A stretch of DNA of 64,000 nt from CAISKJ01 sp046351555. Its GTDB lineage: Bacteria; Myxococcota_A; Polyangia; Polyangiales; Ga0077539. The position numbers and the translations under genes are program-made. The first letter of the stretch is position 1, and every line of letters begins with the position of its first letter. The DNA is taken from positions 1-64,000 of the forward strand of contig JAXLYI010000011.1 of the NCBI GenBank assembly GCA_046351555.1, given 5' to 3'. This document shows positions 59,625 through 64,000 of this stretch, in pieces. The notes beneath the pieces were generated by a model. The model was given only the letters and a program-made list of their open reading frames with translations. It was not told where the DNA came from and did not search any database.

Positions 59625-59769
59625 GGCGTCTCGGCGTCTGGTGCTCGTGGCGTCTCGATGGCCCGGCGTCGGTGGGTCCTCGTCGCGACAGTGCCCCTTC
59701 CCCTGGCGCTTCCTGCGCCGGGGGAAGGGGGCAACGCGCGAGGCTCGGCGAGCGGGGGATGGAGGCCGC
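59481..59769. repeat. 289-bp palindromic element, copy B
   Basis: Second copy of the 53.9-kb element. Inner arms 59511-59594 and 59685-59769 are inverted repeats with a few differences (for example GCAGAGCCGCC against GCAGGAAGCGCC). On the left a further 30-bp unit (GGCCTCCATCCCCCGCTCGC and on) is duplicated outside the arm; the right side has only one. The centre again has the GGCGTCTGG/GTGGCGTCTC repeats. It separates the lipoprotein (whose frame it enters) from hutH, 48 nt away. Confidence 0.95.
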
Positions 59770-59817
59770 ACGGGCCGCTACCCTATCACGGGGCCTTGGT
59801 GGTACGAACGCGCGCAT

Positions 59818-61365
59818 ATGACGGCCCCCGTCCTCGTCGGCGCCCCGCTCTCCCTCGACGACCTGGTCCGCGTGGCGCGGTCGCGCGCGCCCGTCGCGCT
59901 CGACGCCGGCGCCCGCGAGCGCATGGCCGTGGCGCGCCGCGCGATCGACGCGATCACCGCCGGCGGCGACGACGCCCCGCGCGTCTACGGCATCAACACC
60001 GGCTTCGGCGCGCTCGCCGAGACGCGCATCTCGCCCGCCGACGTCCGCGCGCTCCAGCGCAACCTGGTCCGCAGCCACTCGTGCGGCGTCGGGCCGGCGC
60101 TCGCCACGGACGCCGTCCGCGCGATGATGCTCCAGCGCGCGCAGGTGCTCGCGCTCGGGCACTCGGGCGCGCGGCCCGTCGTCGTCGACACGCTCCTCGC
60201 GATGCTCGACAGGGGGGTGCACCCGGTGATCCCGTCGCAGGGCTCGGTCGGCGCGTCGGGCGACCTCGCGCCGCTCGCCCACCTCGCGTGCGTGCTCATC
60301 GGCGAGGGCGAGGCCGTGTTCGATGGGGAGGTGCTCGTCGGGGCCGAGGCCATGCGTCGCGCGGGCGTCGCGACGATCGAGCTCGAGGCGAAGGAGGGCC
60401 TGTCGCTGATCAACGGGACGCAGTTCATCGTGGCGGTGGGGGCGCTCGCGCTGCACGACGCAGCCGAGCTCGCTTCGCACGCCGACGTCGCGGGCGCCAT
60501 GTCGCTCGAGGCGCTCAAGGGCACCAGCGTCCCCTTCGAGGAGCGCGTGGTCGGCGCCCGCCCGCACCCCGGCGCCCTCCTCGCCGCGAGGAACCTCCGC
60601 GCCCTCCTCGCCGACAGCGAGATCGCCGAGAGCCACAAGGACTGCGGCAAGGTGCAGGACCCCTACTCCCTGCGCTGCATGCCCCAGGTGCACGGCGCCT
60701 CGCGCGACGCGCTGGCGTGGGCCCGCGAGGTGCTCTCGCGCGAGCTCAACGCCGTCACCGACAACCCGCTGGTGTTCGTGGGGGAGGGCGGGGCCGACGT
60801 GGTGTCGGGCGGCAACTTCCACGGCCAGCCGCTCGCCCTCGCGCTCGACCTCGCCGCGATGGCCGCCGCGGAGCTCGCCAACATCTCCGAGCGCCGCGTC
60901 GAGCAGCTCGTCAACCCCGCGCTCTCGTCGGGGCTGCCGCCCTTCCTCGCGCCCCACACCGGCCTCGACTCGGGCTTCATGATCGCGCAGGTCACCGCCG
61001 CCTCGCTCGTCACCGAGAACAAGGTGCTCTGCCACCCGGCGAGCGTCGACTCCATTCCCTCATCGGCGGGCCGCGAGGACCACGTCTCGATGGGCGCCAC
61101 GTCCGCTTCGAAGTGCGCCCGCGTCGTCGCCAACGTCCGCGCCGGGCTCGCGATCGAGATGCTCGTCGCCGCGCAGGGCCTCGACGTGCGCGCGCCGCTC
61201 CGCCCGGGCCGAGGGGTCGCCGCGGCGCACGCGGCGGTGCGGGAGGCGGCGCCGACGCTGGTCGCCGACCGCGCGCTCGCGCCCGACATCCGCGCGGTGG
61301 CGGGGCTCATCGCCGACGGGCGCGTCCGCGCCGCGGTGGAGTCCGTCGTCGGGACGCTCGCGTGA
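59818..61365 (+). CDS. hutH: Histidine ammonia-lyase
   Basis: A 515-residue enzyme that removes ammonia from histidine to give urocanate, first step of histidine breakdown. The Ala146-Ser-Gly triplet in GSVGASGDLAPLAHLA makes the MIO electrophile by self-cyclisation. YGINTGFGALAE, LNAVTDNPLVF, GGNFHGQPLALALD and SIPSSAGREDHVSMG (active-site region near the C-terminus) are all canonical. Other hut genes are not adjacent, so it may be part of a scattered pathway or, less likely, a related aromatic ammonia-lyase. Palindromic element B occupies its upstream region. Confidence 0.95.
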   Translation: MTAPVLVGAPLSLDDLVRVARSRAPVALDAGARERMAVARRAIDAITAGGDDAPRVYGINTGFGALAETRISPADVRALQRNLVRSHSCGVGPALATDAVRAMMLQRAQVLALGHSGARPVVVDTLLAMLDRGVHPVIPSQGSVGASGDLAPLAHLACVLIGEGEAVFDGEVLVGAEAMRRAGVATIELEAKEGLSLINGTQFIVAVGALALHDAAELASHADVAGAMSLEALKGTSVPFEERVVGARPHPGALLAARNLRALLADSEIAESHKDCGKVQDPYSLRCMPQVHGASRDALAWAREVLSRELNAVTDNPLVFVGEGGADVVSGGNFHGQPLALALDLAAMAAAELANISERRVEQLVNPALSSGLPPFLAPHTGLDSGFMIAQVTAASLVTENKVLCHPASVDSIPSSAGREDHVSMGATSASKCARVVANVRAGLAIEMLVAAQGLDVRAPLRPGRGVAAAHAAVREAAPTLVADRALAPDIRAVAGLIADGRVRAAVESVVGTLA

Positions 61366-61366
61366 C

Positions 61367-62122
61367 GTGAGCCCCGCCGTCGTCGCCGCCCTCGCCGCCG
61401 CGGCCTTCGTCGCGGGAACGGTCGACGCCATCGCCGGCGGCGGCGGCCTCATCACGCTGCCCGCGCTCCTGGCCGCGGGGCTCCCGCCCGACCTCGCGCT
61501 CGGCACCAACAAGGGCCAGTCGACCTTCGGCTCGGGCTCGGCGCTCGCCCACTTCTGGCGCGCCGGCGCCGTCGACCGCGGGCGCGCGCCCGTCGCCTTC
61601 GCCGCGGCCTTCGTCGGCGCGCTCGCGGGGGCCCGGCTCGTGCTGGCGCTCCCGCGCGAGGCGCTGCGGCCGGTGGTGCTCGCGCTGCTGGTGGCGGTGG
61701 CGGCGGCGTTGGCCTTCCGCCCCGACCTCGCCGAGGTGAAGGACGGCCGCGTCGCCCCGCACGCGACCCTGCGCGCGGCGCTCATCGCGGGCGCCATCGG
61801 TTGCTACGACGGCTTCTTCGGGCCGGGCACCGGGACGTTCGCGATCATGGCCTACGTCGCCTGGCTCTACGACCCGATGGCGGGGGCGAGCGCCAACGCC
61901 AAGGTCGTCAACTTCGCGTCGAACCTCGCGGCCCTCGCGATCTTCGTCCAGCGCGGCGTCGTGCGGTGGGAGGTGGCGCTCCCGATGGCGGCGGCGCAGT
62001 TCGCGGGTGGAGCTCTCGGCGCGCGGCTGACGGTGAAGCGCGGCGGCCCCTTCGTGCGCCGCGTGGTGCTGATGGTGGTGGTCGCGCTGGTGGTGAAGCT
62101 CGCGGCCGACCTCGCCCGCTGA
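61367..62122 (+). CDS. TauE/SafE-family permease
   Basis: A 251-residue membrane protein with about seven to eight helices. The N-terminal AGTVDAIAGGGGLITLPALLAAGL and LGTNKGQSTFGSGSALAHF, and the second-half counterpart AIGCYDGFFGPGTGTF with SANAKVVNFASNLAAL, are the paired signatures of this family, which exports sulfite, sulfoacetate or other anions. GTG start, one base after the hutH stop, so the genes are coupled. The substrate is open; linkage to histidine breakdown has no obvious reason. Confidence 0.88.
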   Translation: MSPAVVAALAAAAFVAGTVDAIAGGGGLITLPALLAAGLPPDLALGTNKGQSTFGSGSALAHFWRAGAVDRGRAPVAFAAAFVGALAGARLVLALPREALRPVVLALLVAVAAALAFRPDLAEVKDGRVAPHATLRAALIAGAIGCYDGFFGPGTGTFAIMAYVAWLYDPMAGASANAKVVNFASNLAALAIFVQRGVVRWEVALPMAAAQFAGGALGARLTVKRGGPFVRRVVLMVVVALVVKLAADLAR

Positions 62123-62158
62123 CGCGCGGCGCCGAAGTGGCCGGCGCGCGGGGGGCGC

Positions 62159-62872
62159 GTGGTACGAAGCGTCTCGCGGATGTTCCTCCCCCAACGGCTG
62201 CGCGACACGACCCTCGGCGACCTGCTCGCCGCCCTCCACCGCGGGTACGCGTCGGGCGTGCTCGAGCTCGTCGAGCCCCGCGGGCGCCACGCCGTCCACC
62301 TCCGGCGCGGGCTCGTCCAGGCCGTCGAGACCGCCCCCGCCGCGTGGCGCCTCGGCGACCTCCTCGCCGCCGCCGGGCTCTGCCCCCGCGACACCGTCGA
62401 GCGCGCCTCGCGCGAGGCCCGCGCCCGCGACCAGCGCATCGGCCAGCGCCTCGTCGCCGAGCGCGCCGTCTCCCACGCGCAGCGCGACGAGGCCCTCGCG
62501 GCCCAGCGGAAGCGACGTCTCGAAGCGCTCTACGCGCTCATCGACGCGGAGCTGCGCTTCCACCCCGCGCGGCCGCTGCCGCCGGGCGTCGCGGAGCAGG
62601 CGCCGATGAGCGCGCGGGAGGCCTTCCACCAGCGCGCGCGGCGACGTGATCGGGGCGGGCGTGCCGCGGCGGCGACGGGCCCGCGCGCGGCCGCGCTGGG
62701 GGTGCTGGGGCTCGGCGCGGAGGCGACGCTCGCGGAGGTCAGGCAGCGGTACCGGGAGCGGGTGCGGGCGCTCCACCCCGACCTCGCGCCGGCGGCGACG
62801 GAGGCCGAGCGGGCGCGTCGCGTCGCGGAGCTGCGCGCGGTGCTCGACGCCTACCGCGCGCTCTGCGGGTGA
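62159..62872 (+). CDS. DUF4388 (PATAN-like) protein with C-terminal J domain
   Basis: A 237-residue protein. Residues 15-125 match the DUF4388 pattern (TTLGDLLAALHRGYASGVLEL, HAVHLRRGLVQAVET, LAAAGLCPRDTVERA, IGQRLVAERAVS), common in Myxococcota signalling proteins. The C-terminal ~60 residues are a J domain: LGLGAEATLAEVRQRYRERV then RALHPDLAP with the HPD triplet that stimulates Hsp70, and a final helix. The combination suggests a co-chaperone tied to a signalling module. GTG start given; an ATG 7 codons later is possible. Confidence 0.85.
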   Translation: MVRSVSRMFLPQRLRDTTLGDLLAALHRGYASGVLELVEPRGRHAVHLRRGLVQAVETAPAAWRLGDLLAAAGLCPRDTVERASREARARDQRIGQRLVAERAVSHAQRDEALAAQRKRRLEALYALIDAELRFHPARPLPPGVAEQAPMSAREAFHQRARRRDRGGRAAAATGPRAAALGVLGLGAEATLAEVRQRYRERVRALHPDLAPAATEAERARRVAELRAVLDAYRALCG

Positions 62873-62875
62873 AGG

Positions 62876-64000
62876 TCAGCCCTCGGCCGCGGCGCCGTCG
62901 GTCTGCTCGGCGCGCTCGCGGGCGAAGAGGCGGGAGAGCGTGCGGCGGTCGATGCCGAGCACCTCGGCGGCGCGCGTCTTGTTGCCGCCGGTGTGCTGGA
63001 GCACGCGGTCGATGTAGCGCCGCTCCACCGCGGCGAGCGTCGGCCAGCCGGCCTCGCCCTCGGCCGCCACGGGCGGGGCGTTCACCTTGCGGAGGGAGGC
63101 CGGGAGGTCGTCGCGGAGGAGGGCGTTGCCGCGCGAGAGGAGCACCGCCTGCTGGATCACCTGGGCGAGCTCGCGCACGTTGCCGGGCCAGTCGTACGAG
63201 AGCAGCGCGGCGCGCGCGTCGGGGGCGAGCACCGGCGCCGGGCGGCCCATCGCGGCGGCGTAGTGCCGGAGGAAGTGGTCGACGAGCACCGGGATGTCGT
63301 CGCGGCGCGCGGCCAGCGGCGGCACCGTGATGGTCACCATCTGGAGCCGGAAGAGCAGGTCGGAGCGGAAGCGCCCGGCGTCCTGCTCGTCGAGGAGGTC
63401 GCGGCTCGTGGTCGCGAGCACCCGCACGTCGATCGGCACCTTCGCGCCGTCGACGCCGACCACCGCGCGCTCCTCGAGCACCGCGAGGAGCTTCGCCTGC
63501 GCGCGGGCGCCGAGCGCGTCGACCTCGTCGAGCAGCACCGTCGCGCCGGGCGAGCGTTCGAAGAGCCCCGGGCGGCCGTCGCCCCCGAAGAGCTCGGCGA
63601 GCAGCGCGTCCTCGGGCAGCGCGGAGACGCCGACGGTGAGGAAGGCCCCGGTGCGCCCCGAGCGCCGGTGGATCATCCGGGCGATGAGCTCCTTGCCCGT
63701 GCCGCTCTCGCCGGCGATGAGGACGGGCACCGCGGTGGGGGCCACCTGCGCGATCACCCGGTAGACGTCGAGCATCGCGGGCGAGGTGCCGACGAGCACG
63801 TCGGTCGAGGTGCTCGCGGGGCGGGCGTTGCTGCGGAGCGAGTCGTTCTCGAGGGTGAGCGCGCGCCAGTCGAGGGCGCGCTGCAGCACGAGGCGCAGCC
63901 GCGGGAGCTCCACCGGGCGCGGGAGGTAGTCGTAGGCGCCCTCGGCGATGAGGTCGATCGCGCCCTCGGGCGTGGCGAAGCCCGTGAACACCACCACCGG
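62876..64000 (-). CDS. NtrC-type regulator lacking the GAFTGA loop (5' end off window)
   Basis: The visible 374 residues are the end of a receiver domain (VVFTGFATPEGAIDLIAEGAYDYLPRP), a linker helix, an AAA+ domain and a Fis-type helix-turn-helix (NKTRAAEVLGIDRRTLSRLF). Walker A AGESGTGKELIARM, Walker B TVLLDEVDAL and the arginine-finger region RFRSDLLFRLQ are intact. The sigma-54 contact loop (normally GAFTGA after ELFG) is missing: the protein reads ELFGGDGRPGLFERSPGA. It probably keeps ATPase and DNA binding but does not open sigma-54 promoters. Ends 4 nt from the stop of the convergent J-domain gene. Confidence 0.9.
   Translation of the reverse strand, partial: PVVVFTGFATPEGAIDLIAEGAYDYLPRPVELPRLRLVLQRALDWRALTLENDSLRSNARPASTSTDVLVGTSPAMLDVYRVIAQVAPTAVPVLIAGESGTGKELIARMIHRRSGRTGAFLTVGVSALPEDALLAELFGGDGRPGLFERSPGATVLLDEVDALGARAQAKLLAVLEERAVVGVDGAKVPIDVRVLATTSRDLLDEQDAGRFRSDLLFRLQMVTITVPPLAARRDDIPVLVDHFLRHYAAAMGRPAPVLAPDARAALLSYDWPGNVRELAQVIQQAVLLSRGNALLRDDLPASLRKVNAPPVAAEGEAGWPTLAAVERRYIDRVLQHTGGNKTRAAEVLGIDRRTLSRLFARERAEQTDGAAAEG

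Overview
This window is GC-rich chromosomal DNA from a bacterium that looks like a member of the Myxococcota (Polyangia, perhaps Sandaracinaceae-like; this placement is inference). The signs are many predicted lipoproteins with Asp/Ala/Pro-rich linkers, cysteine-rich and RCC1-type surface lipoproteins, a secreted protein with a MYXO-CTERM-like tail, Hanks-type kinase and DUF4388 proteins, and a complete lack of phage or plasmid genes. Coding density is high, and GTG starts and 4-nt stop/start overlaps are frequent.

Layout. 1-8.2 kb: two tandem cysteine-rich lipoproteins, a GNAT acetyltransferase, a DUF4349 lipoprotein operon, an APH-like kinase, a stand-alone receiver domain and a secreted phospholipase A2-like protein. 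8.3-20 kb: two large convergent repeat proteins, a GGDEF protein, a porin-like barrel, a lipoprotein and a membrane spermidine-synthase/TPR fusion. 20-32.7 kb: CBS protein, secreted BNR/MYXO-CTERM protein, membrane protein with a pentapeptide repeat, quinone oxidoreductase, YebC, katG with an OxyR-like palindrome, a Cds1-like PLP enzyme, pyrD, a phosphopantetheinyl transferase and tRNA-Leu(CAA).

32.8-45.2 kb: one continuous spc/alpha-type ribosomal cluster of 24 genes: rplV-rpsC-rplP-rpmC-rpsQ-rplN-rplX-rplE-rpsN-rpsH-rplF-rplR-rpsE-rpmD-rplO-secY-adk-infA-rpmJ-rpsM-rpsK-rpsD-rpoA-rplQ. It starts abruptly at rplV behind a sigma-70-like promoter. The S10-L3-L4-L23-L2-S19 segment and map are missing from their usual places. 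Several of its proteins carry insertions or extensions (S3, L5, L17, IF-1).

45.4-51 kb: a Ser/Thr kinase, an ABC exporter and two tandem paralogous membrane glycosyltransferases. 51-60 kb is the most unusual part. Small orphan genes (an HNH nuclease with a coupled partner, a MerR regulator, a ferredoxin, lipoproteins) are interleaved with four kinds of repeat: a 362-bp palindrome with heptamer arrays, two copies of a ~290-bp palindromic element (98-bp perfect arms in one), a 32-bp tandem array built on GGAGACGTCTCC, and a 43-44-bp tandem array with a hairpin at each junction. One palindromic copy forms the 5' end of a lipoprotein reading frame. 59.8-64 kb: hutH, a TauE/SafE permease, a DUF4388-J-domain protein and the C-terminal part of an NtrC-type regulator that lacks the GAFTGA loop.

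All functional calls come from reading translated motifs by eye. No database search was possible, and starts chosen among alternatives are marked.
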